Shown here in pieces: positions 17,155 to 25,598 of a stretch of 64,000 bases of DNA. The notes under the pieces are model-generated. The model was not told where the DNA came from. It did not search any database and saw only the letters and a list, made by a program, of their open reading frames with translations. The stretch's first letter is position 1; the number at the start of each line of letters is the position of its first letter. Source of the DNA: Caballeronia sp. M1242 (GTDB lineage: Bacteria > Pseudomonadota > Gammaproteobacteria > Burkholderiales > Burkholderiaceae); the NCBI RefSeq assembly GCF_017220215.1, contig NZ_CP071132.1, forward strand, positions 524,873 through 588,872, written 5' to 3'. Position numbers and translations under genes: made by a program.

Positions 17155-17820
17155 ATGATCACGCTCCATCACTGCGTCAGCGCGCGCTCTTTCAGGCCGC
17201 TGTGGGCGCTCGAAGAAATCGGCCTGCCGTATGAATTGAAGATGCTGCCGTTCCCGCCGCGCATGCTGGCGCGCGCCTTCATGGACGTGAATCCGCTCGG
17301 CACGGTGCCCGCATTCGCCGATGACGCGCTCTTCATGACCGAATCCGCCGCGGTCTGCCAGTATCTCGCGGCGCGCTATTCGCCCGGCGTGCTGGATGTC
17401 TCCGTGCATGAGGCCGACTTCGGCCGCTATCTGAACTTCCTGCATTTCGGCGAGGCGACGCTCACGTTTCCGCAGACGCTCGTGCTGCGCTACACGCATT
17501 TCGAGCCGCCCGAGCGCCGGCAGCCGCAAGTCGCGGAAGACTACGCGCGATGGTTCCACGCGCGGCTGCGCGCGCTCGCGCCGCTCTTGGAACGCCAGGA
17601 CTTTCTCTGCGCGGGCCGCTTCACGGCGGCGGACATTTCCGTCGGCTATGCGCTGATGCTGGCGGAGCATCTGGACTTGAGCGCGCGCTTCGCCGAACCG
17701 GTCGCGCGTTACTGGGCCCGCCTGCGCGAACGCGACGGTTTTATCCGCGCGATGCGCGCCCAGGACGCCGCCGCCCGGGCGCAAGGCGTCTCGCCGGTGC
17801 CCGCGCCGGACACGCGCTGA
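17155..17820 (+). CDS. Glutathione S-transferase family protein
   Basis: 221 residues. Thioredoxin-like N-terminal domain LHHCVSARSFRPLWALEEIGL with SxR in place of the usual catalytic Ser/Tyr pattern, NPLGTVPAFAD and MTESAAVCQYLAARY as the glutathione-binding part. The C-terminal helix domain contains FTAADISVGYALML. It follows the hydratase gene by 16 bases and is probably co-transcribed. Substrate unknown. Confidence 0.9.
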   Translation: MITLHHCVSARSFRPLWALEEIGLPYELKMLPFPPRMLARAFMDVNPLGTVPAFADDALFMTESAAVCQYLAARYSPGVLDVSVHEADFGRYLNFLHFGEATLTFPQTLVLRYTHFEPPERRQPQVAEDYARWFHARLRALAPLLERQDFLCAGRFTAADISVGYALMLAEHLDLSARFAEPVARYWARLRERDGFIRAMRAQDAAARAQGVSPVPAPDTR

Positions 17821-17953
17821 CCGAGCGCTTCCCTCCTTCACGTCCCTCCCTCCGTGGGGCTGTGCGACCCGCCGCGACGCTTTACTCTGCGCGTCAGGCG
17901 CTGACGTTCGACGCGCCTGTCCAGACGAAGCGTTCTTTGGCGAGGTGCCGGCG

Positions 17954-18139
17954 ATGTACGTCTTTTCTTGGTTCTTATCGATGATCGTGGCGCTCGTCGC
18001 GACGGGCACGATCCTTTACGCGCTGCCGGGGTCGGCTGCCGAAGAGTTGAGTATCGCGATTGCGCCCCAAGCGATATTCGCCGCCGACGTGAGCCGCGCG
18101 GACGCGATGGTTCTGTCGTGCGTCGGCGACGGGAAGTGA
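17954..18139 (+). CDS. Small single-pass membrane protein, doubtful
   Basis: 61 residues. One clear hydrophobic segment (FSWFLSMIVALVATGTILYAL) at the N-terminus, then a short exposed tail with one cysteine. GAGGTG occurs 8 bases before the ATG. Too short for family calling. A start at 17945 is also in frame. The AT-leaning codon use is unlike a random frame, but it could still be chance. Confidence 0.4.
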   Translation: MYVFSWFLSMIVALVATGTILYALPGSAAEELSIAIAPQAIFAADVSRADAMVLSCVGDGK

Positions 18140-18207
18140 GCGGGTGCGTTGGGAAGCACGAGTGCTAGATGCTTTCGGGTCAACGGCTTAGGCCATTCGT
18201 CAGCGCG

Positions 18208-18242
18208 TTGTCCACAGGCTTTTCCCCGATTTCTGTGGATAG
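18208..18242. promoter_or_regulatory. Third inverted DnaA-box pair
   Basis: TTGTCCACA (18208-18216) and TGTGGATAG (18234-18242) face each other with a 17-base spacer, exactly as at 7051 and 7236. GCGTTGTCCACAG is shared with copy A. It lies between two converging genes, so it is not in promoter position. DnaA binding is inferred from the motif. Confidence 0.55.
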
Positions 18243-18259
18243 TCTCGGCGCGAAAAACC

Positions 18260-18285
18260 AAAAAAAACCCGCTCGAGAGAGCGGG
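18260..18285 (-). terminator. Rho-independent terminator for the sugar dehydrogenase-cytochrome operon
   Basis: On the minus strand a CCCGCTC/GAGCGGG stem (7 bp, loop of 4) is followed by eight T (18260-18267 on the plus strand read as A). It lies about 100 bases past the cytochrome gene's stop. Confidence 0.9.
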
Positions 18286-18383
18286 CTTGAATCCACATCG
18301 GTTGAGACATGGAGGAGACAAGGGCTAGTATAAACCCTTAGTCCGCCAAGTCAAGCGTTCATTTCGAAAAAATTCCAACGCCC

Positions 18384-18710
18384 TCACTGCTTGCCGAGGC
18401 TGTGGTAATAGCTCGCCAGATTCGCGACATCCGTATCCGACAAGCCTTTCGCCACCACAGACATCATCTCGTTCTGCCGCGCGCCCGAGCGAAAATCGTT
18501 GAGCGCCTTCACGAGATATTCCTCCGTCTGGCCGGCGAGATTCGGCGCTTCTGGCAGCTTCGAGATGCCGTCGAGCCCGTGGCACGCCTGACACTGCGCC
18601 GCCTTCGTGCGTCCCGCCTTGATATCTCCCGCCGCGAGCGACGCGTCCGATATCGCCGCAAGCAACGTCACCAACGCCGCGAGCGCTGCCGTCTGCTTCA
18701 CGCGCCTCAT
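18384..18710 (-). CDS. Periplasmic c-type cytochrome
   Basis: 108 residues. Signal peptide at residues 1-25 (KQTAALAALVTLLAAI...). One haem-binding motif CQACHG at about 39-44, axial ligand methionine probably in QNEMMSVVAKGLS. Small class I cytochrome size. Its ATG overlaps the stop of the preceding dehydrogenase gene in ATGA, so it is translationally coupled and is the likely electron acceptor of that enzyme. Confidence 0.93.
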   Translation of the reverse strand: MRRVKQTAALAALVTLLAAISDASLAAGDIKAGRTKAAQCQACHGLDGISKLPEAPNLAGQTEEYLVKALNDFRSGARQNEMMSVVAKGLSDTDVANLASYYHSLGKQ

Positions 18711-19975
18711 TTGGCCCCCGAGTACGAGATGCGGTAAATGGCGCCGGCGTAGTCGTCGGAGACGAGCAGCGATCCGTCCTGCAGCATCTGCACGTCGACC
18801 GGACGGCCCATGTATTCGCCGCTCTGCGTGAGCCAGCCTTCGGCGAAGACTTCCGTTTCGCCCGCGGTGCCGTCGTCCTTGATCGGCGTGTACATGATGC
18901 GCGCGCCAATGGGCTTCGTGCGGTTCCAGGAGCCGTGCTCCGCATCGAAGATGCCGCCCTGATACTTCTGCGGGAACATCTTGCCGGTGTAGAACGACAT
19001 GCCGAGGTCGGCGGCATGCGCGGCGAACTCCACTTGCGGGAACACCACGCCCGCCGGCGGGTTCTGATCCTTATACTCGACCGTGCGTACCTTGCCGCCG
19101 CCGTACCACGGAAAGCCGAAATTCTCGCCGGCCTTCGTCGCGTGATTCAGCTCGCCGGGCGGCATGTCGTCGCCCATGCCGTCCACCTGGTTGTCGGTGA
19201 ACCACAAGGTCTTGTCCTTCGGATTGAAGTCGAGCCCCACGGAATTGCGCACGCCATGCGCATACACTTCGCGGTTCTTGCCGTCCTGATCCAAGCGGAT
19301 GATGCCCGCGAGTCCGTTGCGGTCGAGTTCCGCGAGCTTGTCCTTCGGCGGCACGTTCCACGGCTGCCCGAGCGCGATATACAGCTTCTTGTCCGGTCCG
19401 ATGCGGCACGCGCGCGCGCCGTGATTGAAGCTCTCGAACTGCGTCGGGATCAGCTTGCCTTGCGGCACCACGACTGCCGCGGCCACGTCCGGGCCCCCTT
19501 CGCCGAAGAACTGCGCGGCCGGAAAACCTAGCACGCGGTTCTGCTCGGCGACGTAGAGCACGCCGTCCGGCGAGAAGCACACGCCGTTGGGCACCTTGAA
19601 CGTCACCGACGAGGCGAACTGCACGACGTCGCTCGCGACGCGTTGCTTCGTCCTGTCCGTCACCTGCCACACGCGATTCTTGCGCGTGCCGACGAACACC
19701 ACGCCCGTGGATGGCTCGATCGCCATGTGCCGCGCTTCCGGCACGACCGCATACAGGTCGATCTTGAAGCCCGGCGGCAGCTTGATTTGCTTCAGGTTTT
19801 CGCGAAGCGCGTCCGCAGTCTGACCGGTTTGCGGGACGGTTTCCGGCGGCTGCGTATTGCCGGTCTGACGGAAGTTGGACAGGGTGCCGACGTTGTCCTG
19901 CGCTGCGTCGGCGGGCGGCATGCAGGCGAGCATCGCGCCGAAGGCCAATGGCAAGAGCTTGAGCGTTGCGTTCAT
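18707..19975 (-). CDS. PQQ-dependent sugar (sorbosone-type) dehydrogenase, periplasmic
   Basis: 422 residues from the ATG at 19975, behind AAAGGAGACAACC. Signal peptide ends at ADA-AQ. A beta-propeller follows, with ASSVTFKVPNGVCFSPDG, GESFGFPWY-like block (AGENFGFPWYGG), RNSVGLDFNP and EHGSWNRTKPIG, the residues used for PQQ and calcium binding in the sorbosone/soluble glucose dehydrogenase family. It oxidises a sugar or sugar derivative in the periplasm, passing electrons to the coupled cytochrome c. The real substrate is not clear. No pqq synthesis gene is seen. Confidence 0.9.
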   Translation of the reverse strand: MNATLKLLPLAFGAMLACMPPADAAQDNVGTLSNFRQTGNTQPPETVPQTGQTADALRENLKQIKLPPGFKIDLYAVVPEARHMAIEPSTGVVFVGTRKNRVWQVTDRTKQRVASDVVQFASSVTFKVPNGVCFSPDGVLYVAEQNRVLGFPAAQFFGEGGPDVAAAVVVPQGKLIPTQFESFNHGARACRIGPDKKLYIALGQPWNVPPKDKLAELDRNGLAGIIRLDQDGKNREVYAHGVRNSVGLDFNPKDKTLWFTDNQVDGMGDDMPPGELNHATKAGENFGFPWYGGGKVRTVEYKDQNPPAGVVFPQVEFAAHAADLGMSFYTGKMFPQKYQGGIFDAEHGSWNRTKPIGARIMYTPIKDDGTAGETEVFAEGWLTQSGEYMGRPVDVQMLQDGSLLVSDDYAGAIYRISYSGAK

Positions 19976-20147
19976 CCGGTTGTCTCCTTTATTTACGGCA
20001 TCGGAAGAGGGTGTTCGACCACAGGACTTTCTTCGCCGGGCCTCCGCGTCGGTGCGCCGGCAGGTACGGCGCCGCTGGCCCGGTAAAGCAATGTTAGGAC
20101 ACGAAACGCCGTATGTAAGCGGCGCGTGAATATTGTCGATGCCGCCG

Positions 20148-20915
20148 CTACTTCCGCCCGTCGAAGATGAAGACGTTCGAGCGGTCCGGGCTCGGCAGCG
20201 CGACCAGGAGGCGCGCGCCGTCGACGATGGCGCTGCCGTCCACCGTCGCATCGGGTAGCGGGCAGGGCGCGGGACCAAAGGTGGCTGACACCGCGTAGGC
20301 ATTGACGCCGGGGCGCGGGCGCAGCGTCCCCTTGAAGATGCAGCCGGCGCTGGTCGTGCCGGCGGCGTAACCATCGGCGGCGACGGTGATGCGCGTCGTC
20401 GTCGAGCCGCCGAGCGCCATGCCGCGTCCGCTATAGAGGCCGCCCGCATTGGCGAGCGTGGGCGCGGTATCGAGCAGCGGCGCCGCCGTCGCGGAGAAGC
20501 TCTGGCTCTCGCCGCCGCTGCCGCGCGTGATCGCTCCTTCGACGGCCGGCGCGTGCGCGAAGTCCGCCGTGAACGACACCGGCGACGGTGGCGCTGCGCC
20601 GATGCGGTAATTTAATGCGGTCGCGCTTGTGAAGCGTCCGTCGCTCGTCTGCGAACCGTTCGTCGCGATGACGACGCCTCCGACGCCCGCGCCGCCGCTC
20701 GCGTAGAAGAGGTAGGCGGTGCCGTCGAAGAGTACGAGCAACGTGGCGTCCGCGTCGCCGAGCGTGCCCTTGTAGACGCCACCGGATGGCAGCGTCGTCG
20801 TGACGGCCTGCGTCGGCGGGACGGGCGGCGGGCTGGTCGAACAGGCGGCGAACAACACGACGGAGGGTAGGGCAAGCGAGGCAGGGAACAGCGCGGCGCG
20901 TGTCGTGCTCGTCAT
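20148..20915 (-). CDS. Secreted lipoprotein of unknown function
   Basis: 255 residues from the ATG at 20915. Lipobox FAAC at about 24-27 after a hydrophobic signal. The mature part is rich in Ser, Thr, Gly and Ala and contains two similar halves built around GGVYKGTLGDADATLLVLFDG and GGLYSGRGMALGGSTTTRIT, each a short beta-meander, so it is likely an all-beta internal repeat. No enzyme motif. Lies alone, divergent from the pyruvyl-transferase-like gene. Confidence 0.75.
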   Translation of the reverse strand: MTSTTRAALFPASLALPSVVLFAACSTSPPPVPPTQAVTTTLPSGGVYKGTLGDADATLLVLFDGTAYLFYASGGAGVGGVVIATNGSQTSDGRFTSATALNYRIGAAPPSPVSFTADFAHAPAVEGAITRGSGGESQSFSATAAPLLDTAPTLANAGGLYSGRGMALGGSTTTRITVAADGYAAGTTSAGCIFKGTLRPRPGVNAYAVSATFGPAPCPLPDATVDGSAIVDGARLLVALPSPDRSNVFIFDGRK

Positions 20916-21041
20916 CGAAGGCTCCGGTCGCGGTCGGCCGCCTCGCGTGCTCGAAGCGGGAACGTCCTGTATAGGCGCAGCACTGCGGCGCGTCAAGCAA
21001 ACGAAGAAGCGAACGAAGATCGGACATACAGAGGAAGCCCA

Positions 21042-22247
21042 TTGCTCAATGCCACCGTCGTGATCTTCGGCGCATTCGACCGCCACAACTTCGGCGACAT
21101 GTTGTTCGCGCATGTCGAGCAGCGTCTGCTTCTCGAACGCCTGCCTGACGCCAGACCGCTTTTCGCGGGACTGGCCGCGCGAGACCTGCGTCGATACGGC
21201 GGCCATGCGGTCGCGGCGCTGGGCACGCTCGCCGGACGCCTGCGCGATAAGCCGGTCGCGCTCGTGCATGCCGGCGGCGAACTCCTGACCTGCGACGCGT
21301 GGGAAGCCGCCGTGATGCTCAACGAACCGGAAGACGCGCAGGCGACCATCGCGCGATACGGCGCGCGAGCCGAGGAACGCTTGGCGTATGCGCGCACTTT
21401 GTTGAAAACAAATGCGCTAGCGCCTTACGTCGTCGGCCGCGAGACATGGCCGCAGGCGTCGTCGATTCGCTTCAACGCGGTGGGCGGCGTGTCGCTCGGC
21501 ACGCGCGAGCCCGCGCTGCGCAACGAGGTCGTGAGCACATTGCGCAGCGGCGACGACCTGAGCGTGCGCGACGTGCACACGCAAGCGATGCTGCGTGCCG
21601 CAGGCATCGAAGCGAGGCTCGTTCCGGACCCGGTGACGATGATCGCGGAACTCTTCGATTCACGCGTCGCCTCGCGCGCCCGCCTCGGCCCGGCGGCCGA
21701 CGTGCGGCGCGCGTGTCCGCGCGGCCATCTCGCGGTGCAGTTCAGCGCCGACTTCGGCGACGACGCCACGCTCGACCGGCTGGCGCGCGAACTGGATGCG
21801 CTCGCCGCATCGACCGGCCTCGGCATCGCGCTGTTTCGCGCGGGCGCGGCGCCGTGGCACGACGACATCGACGCGTACGTGCGGCTTGCGGCCCGCATGC
21901 ATCAGCGCGCGCTCGTCTTCCGGTCGCTGGACATTTGGGATATCTGCGCATTGATCGCGACGAGCGCGGGCTATGCGGGCAGCAGCCTGCACGGACGGAT
22001 CGTCGCGATGGCGTATGGACTGCCTCGCATCAACATGCTTCATCCGGACGAAGCGGCGCGAACCGGCAAGCAGGCCGCCTATGCGCAGACCTGGGACGAC
22101 AAGAACGTGCCGGGTGCCGTGTCGATCGACGAACTCGAAGCGGCCATGCGCGATGCATTGAGCGCCGACCGCGAGGTGCTCAGGCAGCGTGCTCGGGAAC
22201 TGGCGCGCTCGTATCGGGCTGATGCCGCGCGCCGCGCCGTCGACTAA
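21042..22247 (+). CDS. Polysaccharide pyruvyl-transferase family protein
   Basis: 401 residues from a TTG at 21042, the only start with a ribosome site (AGAGGAAG). WcaK/CsaB-type layout: N-terminal domain with FDRHNFGDMLFA and LVHAGGELLT, the central VVGRETWPQ and LSVRDVHTQAMLR (the usual R-D-x-x-S position), and a C-terminal domain with ATSAGYAGSSLHGRIVAMAYGLPRINM, a hallmark GSRLHG-type segment. Enzymes of this family add ketal pyruvate to sugars of surface polymers. It is 26 kb from the polysaccharide locus, so the acceptor is not shown. Its tail overlaps the end of the diguanylate cyclase gene by 4 bases. Confidence 0.85.
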   Translation: MLNATVVIFGAFDRHNFGDMLFAHVEQRLLLERLPDARPLFAGLAARDLRRYGGHAVAALGTLAGRLRDKPVALVHAGGELLTCDAWEAAVMLNEPEDAQATIARYGARAEERLAYARTLLKTNALAPYVVGRETWPQASSIRFNAVGGVSLGTREPALRNEVVSTLRSGDDLSVRDVHTQAMLRAAGIEARLVPDPVTMIAELFDSRVASRARLGPAADVRRACPRGHLAVQFSADFGDDATLDRLARELDALAASTGLGIALFRAGAAPWHDDIDAYVRLAARMHQRALVFRSLDIWDICALIATSAGYAGSSLHGRIVAMAYGLPRINMLHPDEAARTGKQAAYAQTWDDKNVPGAVSIDELEAAMRDALSADREVLRQRARELARSYRADAARRAVD

Positions 22248-23287
22248 CGCGACTGCTGCCTGAAGCCCTCGCCACGCATCGCCGCTCTGTCCACGGCCGC
22301 AATCCGGTTGCGTCCGTTCTCTTTCGCCTGGTACAACTGCGCGTCGGTGAGATTGATGAAGGCCGTGATATCCATGCCGTCGCGCGGCAGCACCGTGCCC
22401 ACGCCGAAGCTCGCCGTCACGCACTGAGCATGCGGCGAGCGCAGATGCGCGATGGCTTCCGCGGCGATGCGCGCACGGCACCGTTCCGCCACGGCCAGCG
22501 CGGCATCGGCGTCCGTATCGGCGAGCACGAGGACGAACTCCTCGCCGCCGAAGCGTCCGAGAAAGTGCGAAGGCCCGGCCGCCTCGCCGAGAACGCGCGC
22601 GATGCGCTTCAGGCACTCGTCGCCTTGCAGATGGCCGTAGTAGTCGTTGTAGGACTTGAAGAAGTCGATGTCGGTCAACACGAGCGAGAGCGGTTTCGCC
22701 GTCGCCTGCGCCGCCTTCCATTCGCGTGCGATCACGCTGTCGAACTTGCGGCGATTGCCGACGCCGGTGAGACTGTCGCTGAACGAGAGGCGCTCGAGTT
22801 CCGCCTGCAATTGCAGCAGTTGCTCCTCCGTGCGCTTGCGTTCGCTGATATCGAACATGAAGCCGATGAGCGCCTCGACATCGCCGTGCGCGTCACGCAC
22901 GACATGCACGACGTCGCGCAGCCAGACGTAGCCGCCGTCGCGCGTGAGGGCGCGGTAATCGGCTTCGTGATCGGTGCCCGCCTTCGATTGGGATACGCAG
23001 AAGTTCACGACCGCGTCGCGATCGTCGGGATGCATGCGCTCGGCCCAGTCATGGACCGTTTTCCACGACGACGGCGGCCAGCCCAGCAACTGCTCGATCT
23101 GCGGCCCAATGTAGCTGAACTGCATGGTGGCCCAGTCGATCTTCCACGGGATCGCCTTCGTCGATTCGAGCAGCGTGCGATAAACGGCGCTGTCTTCCTC
23201 GCCGAACGCGCGGCCGGACGGCGCGAGCGATGCTTCGTGACGCAGGAACGCGGCTTTGAGCGGACTGTCGGGCTGCATGAGGCTCAT
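22244..23287 (-). CDS. PAS-GGDEF diguanylate cyclase
   Basis: 347 residues. PAS/PAC domain at about 45-150 (MHPDDRDAVV, YVWLRDVVHVV), then a GGDEF domain (LTGVGNRRKFD, DIDFFKSYND, RFGGEEFVLVLAD, active GGEEF). The five-residue-upstream RxxD inhibitory site is missing. No membrane segment, so a cytoplasmic sensor. It makes cyclic di-GMP, which promotes exopolysaccharide and biofilm in this group; this is inference. No EAL domain. Confidence 0.92.
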   Translation of the reverse strand: MSLMQPDSPLKAAFLRHEASLAPSGRAFGEEDSAVYRTLLESTKAIPWKIDWATMQFSYIGPQIEQLLGWPPSSWKTVHDWAERMHPDDRDAVVNFCVSQSKAGTDHEADYRALTRDGGYVWLRDVVHVVRDAHGDVEALIGFMFDISERKRTEEQLLQLQAELERLSFSDSLTGVGNRRKFDSVIAREWKAAQATAKPLSLVLTDIDFFKSYNDYYGHLQGDECLKRIARVLGEAAGPSHFLGRFGGEEFVLVLADTDADAALAVAERCRARIAAEAIAHLRSPHAQCVTASFGVGTVLPRDGMDITAFINLTDAQLYQAKENGRNRIAAVDRAAMRGEGFRQQSR

Positions 23288-23375
23288 TCGGTTGACGCGC
23301 GGCGCGCGGGGAACGTGAGCCTGTGTTTACGGCGGCGGCGCGGCAATCCTGAGCATGCGCGCCGTGCGGCGCGCG

Positions 23376-23819
23376 TCAGCGTTCGTCGGAGAGCATGGTG
23401 CCTCGGCAATTGGCCGCGAGGCAACGGCACGCGTAGAGGCGCTTGAGCGCCGCCGTGCGCCGTCCTTCGACCGTGAGCCGATAGTCGATGAAGAGTTCCT
23501 GCCCCTTGCCGATCGGGCGAAGCGAACGAATAAAGACGCGCTCGCCGTCCTGCTCGGCTTCGCAATTCGGCGCGCAACTGTGATTCAGCCAGCGCGCGGA
23601 ATTCCCGCCACGGGCACCGTCGATGACGCGGCCGTCGTCGAGTCCGAAGAGGAACGTATGTCCGTCCTCGGCGTTGGAGCGCTCGTACATGCGTTGCGCT
23701 TCCTTCCACGAAAGACGCTTGCCCTTGTATTCGAAGAGCAGCGCGCCCGCAGGCAGATCCGCGAGGGCGAAGACGCCCCGGCCGTGAACGGGCGATGTTC
23801 GGACAGTGATTCGACGCAT
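23376..23819 (-). CDS. SET-domain protein (lysine methyltransferase-like)
   Basis: 147 residues. The SET fold is complete in outline: HGRGVFALADLPAG (N-part), ARWLNHSCAPNCEA (the pseudoknot with the NHSCxPNC motif), GKGQELFIDY (catalytic tyrosine region) and a C-terminal cysteine cluster YACRCLAANCRGTM, resembling the post-SET zinc site. In eukaryotes this fold methylates histone lysines. In bacteria the target is often unknown. No ankyrin or signal sequence. Single gene. Confidence 0.88.
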   Translation of the reverse strand: MRRITVRTSPVHGRGVFALADLPAGALLFEYKGKRLSWKEAQRMYERSNAEDGHTFLFGLDDGRVIDGARGGNSARWLNHSCAPNCEAEQDGERVFIRSLRPIGKGQELFIDYRLTVEGRRTAALKRLYACRCLAANCRGTMLSDER

Positions 23820-24163
23820 GGTGTGGCGAGTCGCAGTGTTGAAGTGGAAGCCGGCTGTGGACCGGCGTCATGTTCGCGCACGCAGCGATGGACGCATAGC
23901 GCTCGCGATCTATCGTAACTGCATTGCGGCGGTATGGGGTGGCGTGTGTGACGATTCGTTCCGTTTCCTCTGCTGCTCATCGGGCGTTTGCGGCTTGACT
24001 CGGGCGTCTTGAGGCACGAACGAGCGCGATGCCGCTGCCCTGCATCCCGTGCGACTGGTTGTGTGAGCCCGCTTCGCAACGAAGCGAAAACGATTCGTTT
24101 GCGCCGCGCGCTCACGCTCGACTAGGCTCGGTGAACGAACCGCTTCGCACGAAAGGAGCCGCA
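23820..24163. other. Gene-free stretch between divergent genes (344 bases)
   Basis: Holds the promoters of the SET gene (left) and the cupin gene (right). A small hairpin CGCTTCG-CAA-CGAAGCG is seen near 24068-24086. No open frame with a believable ribosome site. AAAGGAG belongs to the cupin gene at 24152. Confidence 0.55.
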
Positions 24164-24505
24164 ATGATCTCACCCGTCGATCTGACGACGCTCGCTCGCA
24201 CCCCGAACGACGGCTATCTCAATCGCATCGTCGCCACCGTCAACGACCATGAAGTTCACGTGAGCGTGATGAGCGCGCCATACGAATGGCATGTGCATCC
24301 GGATTCCGACGAGACCTTCATCGTCACGGAAGGCACGCTCGTGATCGACCTCGAAGACGGCTCGATGCACCTTCACGCCGGGCAACTGCTGACGGTCCCG
24401 GCGGGCGTGCGTCATCGCACGCGTCCGCTCGGCGCGCGCTCGGTGAACCTGACCGTGGAAAGAAAGCACGCGACGACCGTGTTCTGCGACGATCCGCGCG
24501 CATAG
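24164..24505 (+). CDS. Small cupin-domain protein
   Basis: 113 residues from the ATG at 24164, behind AAAGGAGCCGC. A single cupin barrel: WHVHPDSDETFIVTEG (motif 1 with H, H, E) and LTVPAGVRHRTRP (motif 2 with H). Metal ligands His-His-Glu-His are all present. Cupins of this size include mannose-6-phosphate isomerase-like and small metabolite-binding proteins; the ligand is unknown. Cytoplasmic. Confidence 0.88.
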   Translation: MISPVDLTTLARTPNDGYLNRIVATVNDHEVHVSVMSAPYEWHVHPDSDETFIVTEGTLVIDLEDGSMHLHAGQLLTVPAGVRHRTRPLGARSVNLTVERKHATTVFCDDPRA

Positions 24506-24545
24506 CCCGAGGCGCGCGTCTTGGACAGCCGATCCGGCTTGGCAA

Positions 24546-24998
24546 TTGCTCACCGTAAACGCAGCGGCCTTTTCTTTCCTATGTTCGTTTCCGACGGCAG
24601 GCGCAGCGCAGCTAGTTCGCATCGTGATGCGACGAACCGCGCCCGGGCTGACTCGTCCGAAACAAATACATAGGTTCACGCGCGTTCAACCGGTGATTTT
24701 CGTGACGTATTCGAGTGGCAGACGCCCCAAGCTAGTTTATTTCCCCACACGCATCGTCGCGCCGACGCCAGGCGCGAGTGAGAGTGATTTCCAGATTTAT
24801 GCGTCGTATCGCGGTAGTGCGGCAAGCGGCTATTACGGCACCTTGAAGGTCGTGCGAAAAACGGACGGGCGATTGCTGTTTCCGTTCGAAGGCGCGGACA
24901 CGCTCGGGCCCTACGCGTCGAAGTCGGATGCGATCGAAGCGGCGCAGCGCCGCGGCGACGAGGTCGTGCAGGCCGATCTCGCGCGCCCCGAGCTGTGA
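24546..24998 (+). CDS. Protein of unknown function (start uncertain)
   Basis: 150 residues from 24546, but a GTG at 24693 (giving about 102 residues) or ATG at 24627 are equally possible because no start has a clear ribosome site. The conserved-looking part begins at VIFVTYSSGRRPKL. The core (FQIYASYRGSAASGYYGTLKV, GADTLGPYASKSDA) looks like a small beta-rich domain followed by a helix rich in acidic residues. Known function not recognised. Lies alone. Confidence 0.55.
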   Translation: MLTVNAAAFSFLCSFPTAGAAQLVRIVMRRTAPGLTRPKQIHRFTRVQPVIFVTYSSGRRPKLVYFPTRIVAPTPGASESDFQIYASYRGSAASGYYGTLKVVRKTDGRLLFPFEGADTLGPYASKSDAIEAAQRRGDEVVQADLARPEL

Positions 24999-25124
24999 TC
25001 GAAGTTCGTGTGTCGGCGGAACTCGCAAAGCCATTGCCGTTAAAGCGGTGGCTAGGCGGGAGCATGACTTGCTAACATGTCGCTCTTCGCGCTTATCGAG
25101 TTCCTTCTTCCGCCGGCGGCCAAC

Positions 25125-25514
25125 ATGACCACTCAACTCAGTGACGTATGCAAATCACGGCTCTTTCGCGTGACGCTGACAGCGCCTGTCGAGGGGATCG
25201 CGTTCGTCATGGCCGACAGCCGCGAAGCCGCCTGGCGCATGGGAAAGACGGTCATCGCGGTAGTGCATGGCGCGGGCGTGCAGAATGTCGCCATCGCGGG
25301 CGTGCATTCGTTCGGCGAACTCGTAAGCATGGGCACGTGCGATGACCTGGACATGCGCGTCTTCGAAGTCGCAAGTCAGGACGGCAAGAACACGGATTTT
25401 GCGGAAGCGCCTTACTTCCTCACCAACGATGCGTCGCTGCTCGGCAAGTGGGCCGAGCTCCGCGCGGATCTCGCGGCCAACGTGGCACGCGCGCTAATCC
25501 GGCGGGCTAAGTAA
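25125..25514 (+). CDS. Protein of unknown function
   Basis: 129 residues from the ATG at 25125. Soluble, no signal peptide. Strand-helix pattern (RLFRVTLTAPVEGIAFV, AVVHGAGVQNVAIAGVHSFGELV) ends in a helical tail (WAELRADLAANVARALIRR). No family recognised. Starts 48 bases upstream are possible but add an unlikely N-terminus. Confidence 0.65.
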   Translation: MTTQLSDVCKSRLFRVTLTAPVEGIAFVMADSREAAWRMGKTVIAVVHGAGVQNVAIAGVHSFGELVSMGTCDDLDMRVFEVASQDGKNTDFAEAPYFLTNDASLLGKWAELRADLAANVARALIRRAK

Positions 25515-25598
25515 GCGCTGCTCGGTTCACTCAGTCTTGGCTGACGCCCGCTGGCACAGCGTGCGTCGATAGGCGGGAAACTGCTGCCGGCAGAAGGC

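Noticed and set aside
18260..18285. Third member of the direct repeat family
   Set aside because: This inverted CCCGCTC sequence with its T-run is a plain terminator, not part of the DnaA-box pair next to it.
19976..20449. N-terminal extension of the sugar dehydrogenase frame
   Set aside because: The ATG at 19975 has a good ribosome site and starts a signal peptide; the upstream part is Arg/Ala/Ser shadow of the lipoprotein gene.
22244..23287. Product-inhibition I-site in the diguanylate cyclase
   Set aside because: The R-x-x-D sequence five residues before GGEEF is absent (the residues are PSHFLGRF).
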